NCBI GenBank assembly: GCA_023678885.1
Contig: CM042965.1
Coordinates: 33,895,777-33,959,776, forward strand
Length of the DNA: 64,000 bases
Source: Pogostemon cablin
Taxonomy: Eukaryota > Streptophyta > Magnoliopsida > Lamiales > Lamiaceae
Direction: 5' to 3'
In this document: positions 34,054 to 43,904 of the stretch, one piece after another
Numbering within the stretch: the first letter of the stretch is position 1
How the letters are laid out: each line of letters opens with the position of its first letter
Position numbers and translations under genes: made by a program
The notes under the pieces: model-generated
The model's database searches: none
The model's input: only the letters and a program-made list of their open reading frames with translations
What the model was told of the DNA's origin: nothing

Positions 34054-35598
34054 TGATTGGTCGTTATAGTCGGGATGACCAATTAAAGAATTTATCGAAC
34101 CACAGGGAGGAAGGTACTAGAGTTTAAGCGATCTCAAGTTTATCGTGATTTTATAAGGACGATGGAAAGGGACGGAGGATAAGCGTGCAAATGAATGCAC
34201 TTAAACTAATGCAAGAAATAAGATAAAAGCAAAGATAAAAGAGGTTCCAAATGATGCAAGGATGAGATTAGCAACAATCATGACATGGATAACAAAGTAA
34301 TCATGCAATTGATTATAATCTATCATGGACATAGCATAGGAGCGATCACTAATTCCACCTAAACTCTCTACCAAGATGGATAGGATGTAGGCCCTCAATA
34401 AGGCTCCCAAAAGCACTTAAGATCGATACCATAGCGAACACCTCCTACTAGGTACTAATTACTCTACGAGTTCCCTAATTAGGTACTAAATCATAGGCAA
34501 TATTCCCTTTTAAGGTACTATGAATTCACTAATAGCTTGGGTCTCCTCATCTAATCAACTAATCTCTCGATTAAGCTAATCAAATGTTCTATCAAAGGGT
34601 TCCCAAATTTAGAAGGATATACCTATCTCATTCTAAATTAATGCACATGAAGTGTATGATGAAATGATTCAATGAACTATCCTAAACATGTAATTGATTT
34701 ACCAACCTAATCACATGCCCATAACAATTAATCACACAAATCAATCATATACATCAAGCAATTGACAATCAATGATAGAAATAACACAAAGCCCATTCAA
34801 GATTAAAATCAATTTGCATAAAAACTAAATTATCCAACACCAATCATGGAGCTAATCTCACAAAGGAGATTAGCCTATCATAGTCATAGAGAAAACAACA
34901 TAGACCATTGTATCTACAAATCCCATGACAAAACTATAAAGAAGTTCACAAAAATTAGAATTAGATTCCCCCTTTGAAGTCCTTCAATGGAGTTTCTTCT
35001 TCTTCTTCTTCTTCTTGTAATCTTCACTCCCCCTTGCTTCCTTGATCACTTGGATGGTGGATTTGATGGAGAGGATTAAGTGTAGATGGATGGATGAAGA
35101 ATGGATGGAGAAGATGGTGAAAAATGAAGAAAAATGTGTGTGATGTGTGTGTGGCAACTCCCAACCTCGAAAATCTCTTCCAAATGCTGATATTGGGGGT
35201 ATTTATACCCCCAATGCACATGGAAATCGCATACAGGAGAAAAACGCGATTTTAGGCCAAGTGCAAGAAAACACGGGCGTGTTTTCCTGCATCTGCCCGT
35301 GTTTTCTTGCAATTTTTCAGCTTTCTGTAAGTTTTGGCACTGGCAGAAAAACACGGGCACTACATAAAAACACGGGCGTGTTTTTATGTATTTTGGTCAA
35401 TTTTCAATTTTCTTCAACTTTCTCCTTTCTTCATGCTTTTTATCACCATTTATCCTCATAATCACCTATTCAAAGACATGAAACTCATCATCATCACTAT
35501 TCCAAAATACAATACAAAAAGATACAAAAAATACGAAATAAAAAGACGAAAACACACACAAAAATGACACAAAATCTAGGTGAAAATAGCGATGATCA
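34054..35598 (-). repeat. Athila-like 5' LTR (element sense)
   Basis: Exact counterpart of 29498-31042. Drives minus-strand transcription from the TATA hairpin at 35192-35215 toward the primer site and the 406-aa ORF. Confidence 0.96.
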
Positions 35599-36076
35599 GC
35601 TCACGCCCAAAAGGCCTCATGCTAGGGAGAGTCCATCCCTCATTTATAAACACATCGCCATCCCCACTTTTAACCGATGTGGGACTTTGGTTGACACCCA
35701 ACCAACATTTCCCCTCAAACAAAGTCTCGCAACTAGACCATCCAATTTAAGGTCTGAACATCCCACCAACCCCGGGCCGAGTTTGAGGTCCGAACATCCC
35801 ACCATCTGTGTGGTTAAGTTTGGGGCCTGGCTCTGATACCACTTGTTGGGTTTATACGCCCAGGAAGCCGGGCCGGGCCCCTAGAATAGTCAGGCCCACT
35901 CAATCCACTAGCATGATATTGTCCGCTTTGGGCTGCCCACTGGCCCGCACGGTTTTACCACTCTGGGTATCACACCCAAAAGGCCTCATGCTAGGGAGAG
36001 ACTCTCTCACACTTATAAACTCATCGCCATCCCCACTTCAAACCGATGAGTGACTTTGGTTGACATCCAACCAACA

Positions 36077-37791
36077 GTATGGAGAAAGGCAATGAATGAG
36101 GAAATGAAAAACATTGAAAAAAATCAAACTTGGCAGCTTGTGGATCTTCCAAAAGAAAAGGAGGCAATTGGCTTAAAATGGGTTTTCAAAACCAAGTTCA
36201 ATGAAGATGGAAGGTGCAAAAGTATAAGGCGCGTTTAGTTGCGAAAGGTTATGCTCAACAACTTGGATTTGATTTTATGGAGACATTTGCTCCCGTTGCC
36301 CGAATGGAAATAATAAGAGTATTTCTTGCTCTTGCAGCTTAATTAGTTGGAATTGCAAGTATTCCAACTTGATGTCAAAACAGCCTTTCTTAATGGTGAA
36401 TTGGAAGATGAGGTTTATGTCTTGCAACAGCAAGGTTTTGAAGTAAAAGATGGGAAAGAAAAAGTTTACAGATTACACAAGGCTCTTTATGGGCTTAAGC
36501 AAGCACCAAGATGTTGAAACAATATGATCGATGCTTGCTTTGAGAAGAATGGATTCATGAAAAGTCCATCCGAACCATCTCTTTATGGAAGAAAAATGGA
36601 GCTGATTTTTTTATGGCTTATCTCTATGTTGATGACTTGATTTACGCTGGAACGAATCAAGCAATGGTGCAATGGTTTAAAGAAACGATGATGAATGAGT
36701 ATGAGATGTCCGATCTCGGTTTGATAAAATATTTTTTGGGCATTCAAGTGAGGCAAGAAAAAGGGGAGATATTCATTTCTCAAGAGAAATATGTTTCAGA
36801 TTTGCTGAAAAATTTTCGAATGGAGAATTGCAAGTCTATAGCAACTCTGATGGCGTTAAATGAAAAATTGAAGTAGGATGATGGGGTTGAAAAATCAGAT
36901 CCTAATGTTTATAGAAGTCTTGTTGGGTCTCTAATTTATCTAACGAATACAAGGCATGACATCTTGTATCTTGTTAGTCTCATTTCCAGGTTTATGAGTG
37001 AGCCAATCAAGCTTCATTTTTCAGCAGTGAAAAGGATTCTTCATTATCTTTAAGGCACAAAAAATATTAGAATCAAATTTGCAAAGGAGGAAGGTGTTGA
37101 GTTGGTTGGTTTTACGGATAGTGATTGGGTTGGAAGTAAAGATGATAGGAAGAGCACATCAGGATATATTTTTTGCATTAGTTCAAATCCTGTATCATGG
37201 AGTTCTAAGAAGCAAAATTCAATTGCGTTGTCGTCGGCGGAGACGGAGTATATAGCCGTGAATGAAGCTATACGAGAGGCTATTTGGTTAAGAAGAGTTC
37301 TAAAAAATTTGCAGCAAGATGTTTCTAAGCCAACTCCCATTTTCTGTGACAATAAGTCTGCAATCTTGATAACAAGGAATCCGGTGTTTCATTGAAGATC
37401 AAAACATATTGAGTTGCGTCATCACTGTGTTCGTGATATGGTTCAAAAGAAGAAGATTCATTTGGAGTATGTCAAAACTTCGGAGCAGCCTGCTGATGTT
37501 CTTACCAAAACCGTTTCGTTGGAGAAGCTTCAAAATTTCAAAGATGGCATGAAAACTACAAATTAAGGGGGGATGTTAAATGGTAATTTGTAGAGTCATT
37601 CAAAGTATGTCTCCTAGAATCCTTGAGTCAAGTAAAAAATATTAATTCATGTGGTATTTCCTAGATTCATCACGATACTATATATTCTCATGTAACTAGA
37701 CGAGTATGTATCAGAAAAGTTATCAATCCAAAAGCAAGAGCAGTAGCTTTGCTATTCACTAATCTAAAAATACTATCAAATACCTCCAACA
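36077..37791 (+). mobile_element. Ty1/copia element 3, 5'-truncated
   Basis: Starts in reverse transcriptase ([35 protein letters not shown], then [16 protein letters not shown] after a frameshift). [36 protein letters not shown], RNase H (STSGYIFCISSNPVSW, SSAETEYIAVNEA) and the tail ADVLTKTVSLEKL follow. The purine tract AAGGGGGGA (37565-37573) leads into the 3' LTR. Several stops are present. Upstream parts are gone; the left edge abuts the TRIM array and a Stowaway MITE. Confidence 0.93.
37574..37791 (+). repeat. Copia 3 3' LTR
   Basis: 218 bp, TGTTAAATGG...CCTCCAACA, directly after the polypurine tract. Flanking DNA at 37812 is the duplicated BAHD flank. Confidence 0.88.
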
Positions 37792-38335
37792 CCTATTGCG
37801 CAGTAATAAAGGATCTTCTTATGTATTTGGCATGTTTTCTTATAATTGATTTTTCTGATTATTGAAAAATTCCATCAATTATGTTACTGTTTGAAGAACG
37901 AACAATCAATTTCAATAGTTGGGACCATTTGTTGTGATTTAGGTTGTTAATTACCTTTTCAAGTACTACGCTCACAAGGTGTTTGTGAAAATGCTTGAGT
38001 GAGGAAACAAAAGCTTCTATTTCTCTATCGCATGTACAAGTGCGGGACACAGATGCGGTGAGGATCACAAAGGGAAGAAAATAAAAGTGTTTTAGGTGAA
38101 TATTTTTCTCCAGATTTGAGAAGAGTATATTCATAAATATATTTTACAAATGAGGGTTATGAAGGTAAAATTACACTAATACTAATACTCCATTTCCTAT
38201 CAAACACAATAAAATATTATAATCACTTTTTATATGCACTACCAAATAAATTTATTTATATATATTACTTACTCATGTTAATATACATAATACACTCTTA
38301 TTACACATTTATCATATCTTGTCTACCAAATGAAG

Positions 38336-38614
38336 TGTTAAACGACCAACTCATCTAAAAGTTTATACGGTTAGAGAGGATAATCATTTAATACTTAATT
38401 AAATCACTCTAACACGCCCCCTCACATGCAGGCGGGGTTAACTTTGCCTCAAGCCTTGCATATGCAATTTTCTCATAAATGGGTGGCGGTGAGGTTCGAA
38501 CCCTGAACCTTTGTTAACCATGGGCTCTGATACCATGTTAAACGACAGCCTCATCTAAAAGCTTAAACTGTTAGAGAGGATAATCGTTTAATATTTAATC
38601 AAATCACTCTAACA
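38336..38614 (-). mobile_element. Very small TRIM retrotransposon
   Basis: Two 79-bp direct repeats (38336-38414 and 38536-38614), starting TGTTAAACGAC and ending CTCTAACA, enclose 121 bp. On the minus strand TGGTATCAGAGCC (38523-38535) follows the 5' LTR as an initiator-Met primer site, and TGAGGGGGCG (38415-38424) precedes the 3' LTR as a purine tract. The element is absent from the paralogous copy near 21170. I could not define a clear 5-bp target duplication. Confidence 0.88.
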
Positions 38615-39914
38615 GTGTTAATGTTGGGGGTATTCGCCCATTAAACATATGTCTGGTAAAAGAATTAATGCATATTATCTATTCCATAACATTCCTACGT
38701 TGAAGGCAGGTTTTGATAATGGAAGAAAGATACTCAAATACGGGTTTGGCACTATATTGCCTGAACATCACATTATAGTACATACTAGTACTAGAATTAA
38801 TATTGGAAATTAGAAAAAATACAGCACGTAATTTATTTATTTGGATTAATAAATATTAGGTACAAAACGTATTTAGATATTACTATTTCATACATTCGCT
38901 ATAGAAAATTACGCACAGATACAAAATTTAATTTTGTTTTACCCATAATACCCGTACTTACTGAACATCAGTGTGCGTCGTCCGAAAAAAATAAAAAGAA
39001 CGTGATTAAGTATTGATATGAATATACATTCACTGTGCATTCATGTGAGAAAAATAATTTTTGGAGAGAGAAACAAAGAATACTCTTTATATGAATATAA
39101 ATCATTGTACATTTGTGTGCGATAAATAATTTTCGAAGAGAAACAATGAATAACTCTTAAATTGTACACACGTGCACAATATAGTTAATCCATCTTAATT
39201 TTGATTAATTAATCAACAAAAAGTAATGTAGTGTACAGTCTGTACTATACATTTAATTTTCATTAAATCACAAAAAAGAAACTTGTCAAAAAAATCACAA
39301 AAAGAAAACGTCAATTAACACTAAATTCGTTGATATACATTGGTGTGCAGACGGAGTGAGAATTAGAAGAATGAAGAAGATAATGTACATTGGCATGCAT
39401 CGGTGTAGAGAAAGAGAAGAACTTGACCGGAGAGAGAAATGGTAAAACCGTTTGTTCCTTAAATCTATCCTTAAATCTCGAGTGAAGAGTACAAACTAGT
39501 GTACATCGGTGTACATCGATAGAAGAAAGAATAAAAGATACGCGATTAAATTATCAAAAATATGTGATTAAATTCTGAACATAATGTACATTAGTGTGCA
39601 TTCTTAAGAGCGAAAGAAAAAATATGCAATTTAATTAAAGAAAGAGTGATTATCCTTAAATCTCTCACCCTTATCAAATAATAGGAATCATTGAACGTCA
39701 ATATGTATCACTAAATCCTTGAAATTTATTATATTTTGATTTTTTTCTACCACTTAATGAATACAAATATGCACATCAATGTATATTATATATATATATA
39801 ATACGTGTATCGCTTATATATTAATGGTTTGAACATCAACGTATTTTATAGTTAAAGTGATGTTTGAACATTGGTGTATGTTGATTTTTCAATCGTCTGT
39901 ACTGCTTTATGATT

Positions 39915-40110
39915 ATTGAACTGAGCTTGGTTGTCCCAAAATGGGGGTTCGAATCCTGCCTTTGGCATGAATTTGGCCCCTTGCAAGCACAAGTTAAACA
40001 GTGAGCCATCTCTATAAGCCACTTGAGGCACATCCTATGATTTACCTCCTCCACCAATCCCCAGGGTAGGGGCAGTGAGGGCCTCTAATTGTGGGGTACA
40101 CCATTTAGCT
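39915..40110 (+). repeat. Possible tRNA-derived SINE fragment
   Basis: GGTTCGAATCC at 39947-39957 fits the RNA polymerase III B box, with TGAGCTTGGTTG about 25 bp upstream as a weak A box. No tRNA fold is complete and the 3' end is unclear. It sits between the foldback arms. Confidence 0.35.
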
Positions 40111-40148
40111 ATGATTATATTTTAAATAAATGTCTATGATACGAATCC

Positions 40149-40240
40149 TAAACCCTTAAACCCTTACCCTAAACCTTAAACCCCTAAACCCCTCCTAAAC
40201 CCTAAACATGCAGGGTTTTTGGGTTTAGGGTTTATGTTTT
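40149..40240. repeat. Interstitial telomere-like repeats in palindromic arrangement
   Basis: Degenerate CCTAAACCC units (40149-40205) are followed after ATGCA by the inverse GGGTTTAGGG (40211-40240). Flanking sequence (around TGATTATATTTTAAATAA and its inverse near 40255-40285) extends the palindrome. Confidence 0.85.
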
Positions 40241-40824
40241 AGGGTCTTATCATAGATACTTATTTGAAATCTAATCATAACTATTTTAATAATTATGTAC
40301 ACTTTTGTTCAATAATCATAAAGCAATACAGACGATTGAAAAATCAACATACACTAATGTTCAAACATCACCTTAACTATAAAATATGTTGATGTTCAAA
40401 ACAAAGCAGTATAATATTGATGCACACTAACGTCAAACGATTAAACATCACAATAATGAACATTAATGTGCATTGTTAAATTCTTGGCATTTATTATGAA
40501 TGCAGTGGTTGTCAGTAGAAATAAATCGTGTGTAATTTTTATCTTATTAAATGCACATTAGTGTTCAATCAAAGTTATTAAGTACATACGTTAAATATTA
40601 ATTGCTATGAATAAGGGTAAAGCAGGAAAAAATAAAAGACGCTTTGTATTCATTAGTAATTATATTATATTAATGTATTTATTAGTAATTAGGATATATA
40701 AACCTGTATCTATAATTAATTATCCATATTTATTTTTCTTATATAATAAGAGACTAAAATACAACTCCAACATCCATCAAACTTGTTAAAAAATGTAGCA
40801 CACATCAACTAAAATAAATTTGCA

Positions 40825-41706
40825 CTACAGCTTAGAATGATGAGTACCCTGATATAGAAGCTTCTGGAACAACGTCATATGTTGTTTAAGCAACGTCACA
40901 GCATAGAGTAAGTTGCCATCGTTCTCCGGACAACGCATCAGAAACCCTTTCCCTTCCTGTCCGGGTCCGCAGTAAACGGGCTTTCCCCACCCGAAATCCG
41001 CATCGTAGAAAGGCAGCTGGATCCAGCTGGTGATCCCCAAATTCGGGCATTTCGTCGTGTGCGTGCCACGCGCCATGGCCGTAACATCACCCTGCATCTC
41101 CAAGTAATCCAGAGCCGACCTCAAGTACTCGTCGTCCATTCGGACCACCGCCTCGTGGACCTTTCCGATCGCAAACCTCAACGGCCTCGACACGAGCTCA
41201 CCGCACAAAGCAATGGGTGTGGCCGAGAATAACACATTGCCATAGAAGCCGGGCGGAAGAGGCGACCGCAGCCTTTTCCGCCCCTCCACAGGAATATGCA
41301 GTTTGGTTTCATGATCTGCAGGCAAGCCACGTGCCATGCACACGCACCGCCACACGTGGCCGACAACCACCTCGTACGGACTGTACTTTTGGCCATCGCA
41401 TTTGGCCCTGAGGGCGTTCACTTGGTCACGTGTGATCTTGAACATCGAAAAAGCTGTGTCGGAGGAGCTGTTGTCTGAAGGGGTTTTCAGTTGTGGTGGG
41501 GGTTGGTAGGCTATGTGAGGGAAGTTAGGGCGCCGAGGATTCCGTGCAGAGAGAAGAGTTCGGTCGAAAAAGAGACGCGGCCAGATGGTCCGGCCGCGAG
41601 CTATTTCGGACCAGGTGTTGATAAGATGGAGGGTGGAGACACCGTCGGACAAGTGATGCTCATTGGCAATTCCCAAACAGACTCCTCCACATTTGAAACG
41701 AGTTAA
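40825..41706 (-). CDS. RAS-like BAHD exon 2
   Basis: Follows a GTGCAG acceptor at 41707-41712. Starts [12 protein letters not shown], contains HHLSD, and ends [12 protein letters not shown]. The last ~75 codons and 3' UTR are duplicated at 20655. Confidence 0.93.
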   Translation of the reverse strand, partial: LTRFKCGGVCLGIANEHHLSDGVSTLHLINTWSEIARGRTIWPRLFFDRTLLSARNPRRPNFPHIAYQPPPQLKTPSDNSSSDTAFSMFKITRDQVNALRAKCDGQKYSPYEVVVGHVWRCVCMARGLPADHETKLHIPVEGRKRLRSPLPPGFYGNVLFSATPIALCGELVSRPLRFAIGKVHEAVVRMDDEYLRSALDYLEMQGDVTAMARGTHTTKCPNLGITSWIQLPFYDADFGWGKPVYCGPGQEGKGFLMRCPENDGNLLYAVTLLKQHMTLFQKLLYQGTHHSKL

Positions 41707-43904
41707 CTGCACCATTGAAGATCCAACAAAATACATTTTCATTAGTTGTTATTTTATACTCCCTCTGAGAAAGCTTTACATTTTTTATTCCATTAGTTAA
41801 CAAAAGTTTCTCCTCTTCATCAATTTCATTGATTTTAGAGGTCCACAGTGCTATTTTTTGATTTTAAAAATACTGTTACATAAATAAAAAAAAGAATTGA
41901 CAAAATTAAAATTAAAGTAACTTTTGAGATTATTAAATAAAATATAGTAGTAGTTTTTTTTTCCTGGAATGTGAAGGGTATTATGGGATAAACAAATAAG
42001 AAAAGTATGATAGATTCTGTACTACGGATTTAGTACTTTTCTATTCATGCTTCTTTTAATGTTTATGATGATCTAGTTTTAGTTTAAAATTTAGAGATTG
42101 AAAGAAAATAATTTAATACATGCAAAGATCAGACTGCAAATTAACACTGCATCCCTAAAAAGCCTCCACCTATCAATGCATTCATCGGTTACTTCAATAT
42201 ACAGTGTGTTTCATACTTATAAATATAAATACAATGTCATTTGTGGGAGCTACGAGTTTCTTGTGAGATCGACTCCTTAAAATAATACCGGACCCCATCC
42301 GTCTGCTTTAACGAGGCACATTTGTTTTTTATACATATATTAAGAAGTATTATTATTTAATGTATAGTAAATAGTTGTATTAGTAAATGATGTGGGTCTT
42401 ATGTGTATAAAAAAAGAAATAAAATCCTTTGGAGCGGACACCAAAAATAAAAAAAGAGAGCTCTTTAAAGCGAACGAAGGGAATAAATTCATTTTGTCCC
42501 ACAATATTGTTCAAGTCCATTTTTTCAAGTTGTTAATAGAAAGGTATTTGGAGAAAAGCTTTCTTCTTGACCAGCATAATTTGAAAAAAAAAAATTAATT
42601 ATAAAAAAAGTGGTAAAAGTGTGTTAAGGTGTAATGATAATTTTGAAATTACGGTATGCTTATTAGATTGAGTGTAGTCTTCTTTGTAGAAATGCGAAAT
42701 TGGTTTTAAGACAAACAGAGTAAAAACTGTACACGTGTTTACAGAGGAAGAGCACCTTTTTCTTTTTCTAATATGAGATTATATAGTATTAATCTCATTA
42801 CAAGAATATAGTATTATTTTTGAGTCTTTTGCACATTCTCCTACATTATTTTCTATGTCACATCTTACATGATTAACACGTAATAGGAGAAAGAAATCCA
42901 CTCATTGCTGTTTTAAGTTTTCCTTTTTAAGTTATAAGATACTCCCTCCGTCTCGGTCAAACAGTACCATTTGTTTTTTGCACGTAGATTAAGGAGTGTT
43001 ATTATTTTATGTAAAGTGGGTAAGTGTATTAGAGAGATGTGATGGGTAGTGGTGGGCCATTGGTGGATCTTTTTTACTAAAAGAGAAAAATTGTGCAATT
43101 TGGAAGGGACGCCCAATATAATAAAATTGTGTTATTTGGGCGAACTTCTCCATGTCAAATATTACATACTAAAATGACACAGAGAATTTTCGATTATTTT
43201 CGTAATAAGGAAAATCTAGGAAGACATTTATTACCCTTTTCTTGTATAATAATAGAAAAACACAACGACCGAGGATGTGTTAATTAGGCAAGAATCCAAC
43301 TTCCGAATCGATCAATTTGTCAATTCGTAAGCATTAGAAACGACAGATCATATTAGTAATTAATAATTCGAGAAAAGAATATCCTATTAATTAACAATTT
43401 AAATCCTTAATTAATTAATCCGGAACAAAAGCACAACTAATTAATCAATCAATAAAATTAATAAATTAATAATCTATAATTCAACAAATTACATACCTGC
43501 AGCAGCAAAAGTGGGAAGGATGAAATTCCTAGAGAATAATCCACGGCGGGGGTGAGGCGGAGCTCCGGCTTAGGGGCGAAATCACCGAAATCATCGACGG
43601 CGGCGTCGCACTCCGCCTCAACGAACAACACCCCCTCGCCATTGCAGTCGATCTCCAACCGATTATTCTCCCCCTTCTTCAGCCTCCCCGCGTGGGGGTA
43701 GAACTCCACGAGGGTGCGGCTGAGCGCCGCCTTGAGCACCGTCGTGTCGAAGAAGTCGGCGCCGCCGTTGGAGCGGTAAAAGTAGATGAGGTGAGTGTGG
43801 TGGGTGGCGGGAAGTAATAAGTCCAGATTGGAGAGCCACATGCTGCCACGTGGCGTGTCCGCCATTGGCTTTACCATGGTCGACCTCTTAACGTTCATCG
43901 TCAT
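40825..43904 (-). CDS. BAHD acyltransferase, rosmarinic acid synthase/HCT-like
   Basis: Two exons (43497-43904 and 40825-41706) joined by a 1790-bp GT..AG intron after residue 136, phase 0, giving 429 aa, the usual BAHD length. The acyl-CoA-dependent catalytic motif HHLSD places the base at His153; DFGWG is at residues 373-377. An arginine in MARG (residue 349) occupies the position that binds the acceptor carboxylate in HCT. The N-terminus ([10 protein letters not shown]) resembles rosmarinic acid synthases more than HCT (LWNSNVDLV), so the likely reaction is transfer of a coumaroyl or caffeoyl group from CoA to a hydroxyphenyllactate- or quinate/shikimate-like acceptor in the cytosol. Odd point: the segment after DFGWG reads [18 protein letters not shown], shorter than the usual GPGG...EGLSF loop. 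The substrate is not provable from sequence. ATG 43902-43904 aligns with the HCT start; MNVK two codons in is an alternative. Confidence 0.9.
42292..42483. mobile_element. Degenerate Stowaway-type MITE
   Basis: CCCCATCCGTCTGCTTTAA on the left and AAAGCGAACGAAGGGAA on the right with TA after. The shared interior (TATTATTTAATGTATAGTAAATAG) matches other copies in the window. Confidence 0.6.
42942..43152. mobile_element. Stowaway-type MITE, right end degraded
   Basis: The left end CTCCCTCCGTCTCGGTCAAA is intact. The right end is only GTGTTATTTGGGCGAAC, so it lost its final bases. Closest in the window to the inverse of the MITE at 15104. Confidence 0.7.
43497..43904 (-). CDS. RAS-like BAHD exon 1
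   Basis: Encodes residues 1-136 ([18 protein letters not shown]...FPLLLLQ), ending in CAG before a GTATGT donor at 43491-43496. It is GC-rich compared with its surroundings, as is HCT exon 1. Confidence 0.93.

Larger units (their letters stand above)
29498..35598 (-). mobile_element. Athila-like non-autonomous LTR retrotransposon
   Basis: Complete 6101-bp element: 1545-bp LTRs at 29498-31042 and 34054-35598, target duplication GCTCA on both sides (29493-29497 and 35599-35603). On the minus strand a perfect tRNA-Asp primer site (34034-34051) follows the 5' LTR, and a purine tract (AAGTTTGGGGGGTTG, 31043-31057) precedes the 3' LTR. I found no difference or length change between the two LTRs, so insertion is recent. 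The only protein is a 406-aa Gag/integrase-end chimera. Protease, RT, RNase H and integrase core are all absent, so it must be mobilised in trans. Confidence 0.96.
28955..36076 (-). mobile_element. Multimeric TRIM retrotransposon, interrupted by an Athila-like element
   Basis: The 5-bp duplication GTATG (28950-28954 and 36077-36081) flanks the whole block. Inside are repeated LTR-like units of about 233 bp (TGTTGGGTTTATCCGCCC...ACCCAACCAACA) separated by internal segments of about 100 bp. The order is LTR (28955-29187), internal, short partial LTR (about 29298-29328), internal, LTR (from about 29370, split by the insertion, resuming at 35599), internal, LTR (about 35844-36076). GGCTCTGATACCA-type sequences before LTRs are minus-strand initiator-Met primer sites, and TTTTCCCCTC after LTRs is the complement of a purine tract. 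There is no coding capacity, as expected of TRIMs. Confidence 0.88.
38842..40726. mobile_element. hAT-like 1.9-kb insertion with internal foldback
   Basis: Flanked by the 8-bp duplication TATTTATT (38834-38841 and 40727-40734). The paralogous copy near 21000 has a single uninterrupted AATAAATA, that is, an empty site. Terminal inverted repeats are short (TGGAT...ATCCA). The element contains many degenerate copies of an ACATTGGTGTGCAT-like motif, a long inverted repeat (39832-39920 against 40309-40400), a SINE-like patch and telomere-like repeats. There is no transposase frame. Confidence 0.8.
37812..41060 (-). repeat. Main copy of the inverted duplication (RAS-like 3' end and flank)
   Basis: Homologous to 20655-21690 in inverse orientation, with two later insertions: a TRIM (38336-38614) and a 1885-bp hAT-like element (38842-40726). 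The part 40735-41060 covers the 3' UTR and last codons of the RAS-like gene. Confidence 0.92.
41707..43496 (-). other. RAS-like gene intron with MITE remnants
   Basis: 1790-bp AT-rich intron. It contains Stowaway-type remnants at 42292-42483 and from 42942, and a half-element beginning CTCCCTCTGAGAAAG near 41760. No coding sequence. Confidence 0.85.

Noticed and set aside
38485..38510. Second B-box-like GGTTCGAACCC
   Set aside because: It lies inside the small TRIM between LTR and primer site and has no tRNA fold.
39945..39960. tRNA gene at the GGTTCGAATCC box
   Set aside because: No cloverleaf or anticodon arm can be drawn around it; at best a SINE remnant.
41178..41706. Open frames antisense to or out of frame with BAHD exon 2
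   Set aside because: Shadows of the GC-rich acyltransferase coding strand; the same pattern occurs over HCT exon 2 at 52742-53632.
40825..43904. RAS-like gene being a pseudogene
   Set aside because: Both exons are open, catalytic HHLSD and DFGWG are intact, and splice sites are canonical; only the post-DFGWG loop is unusual.
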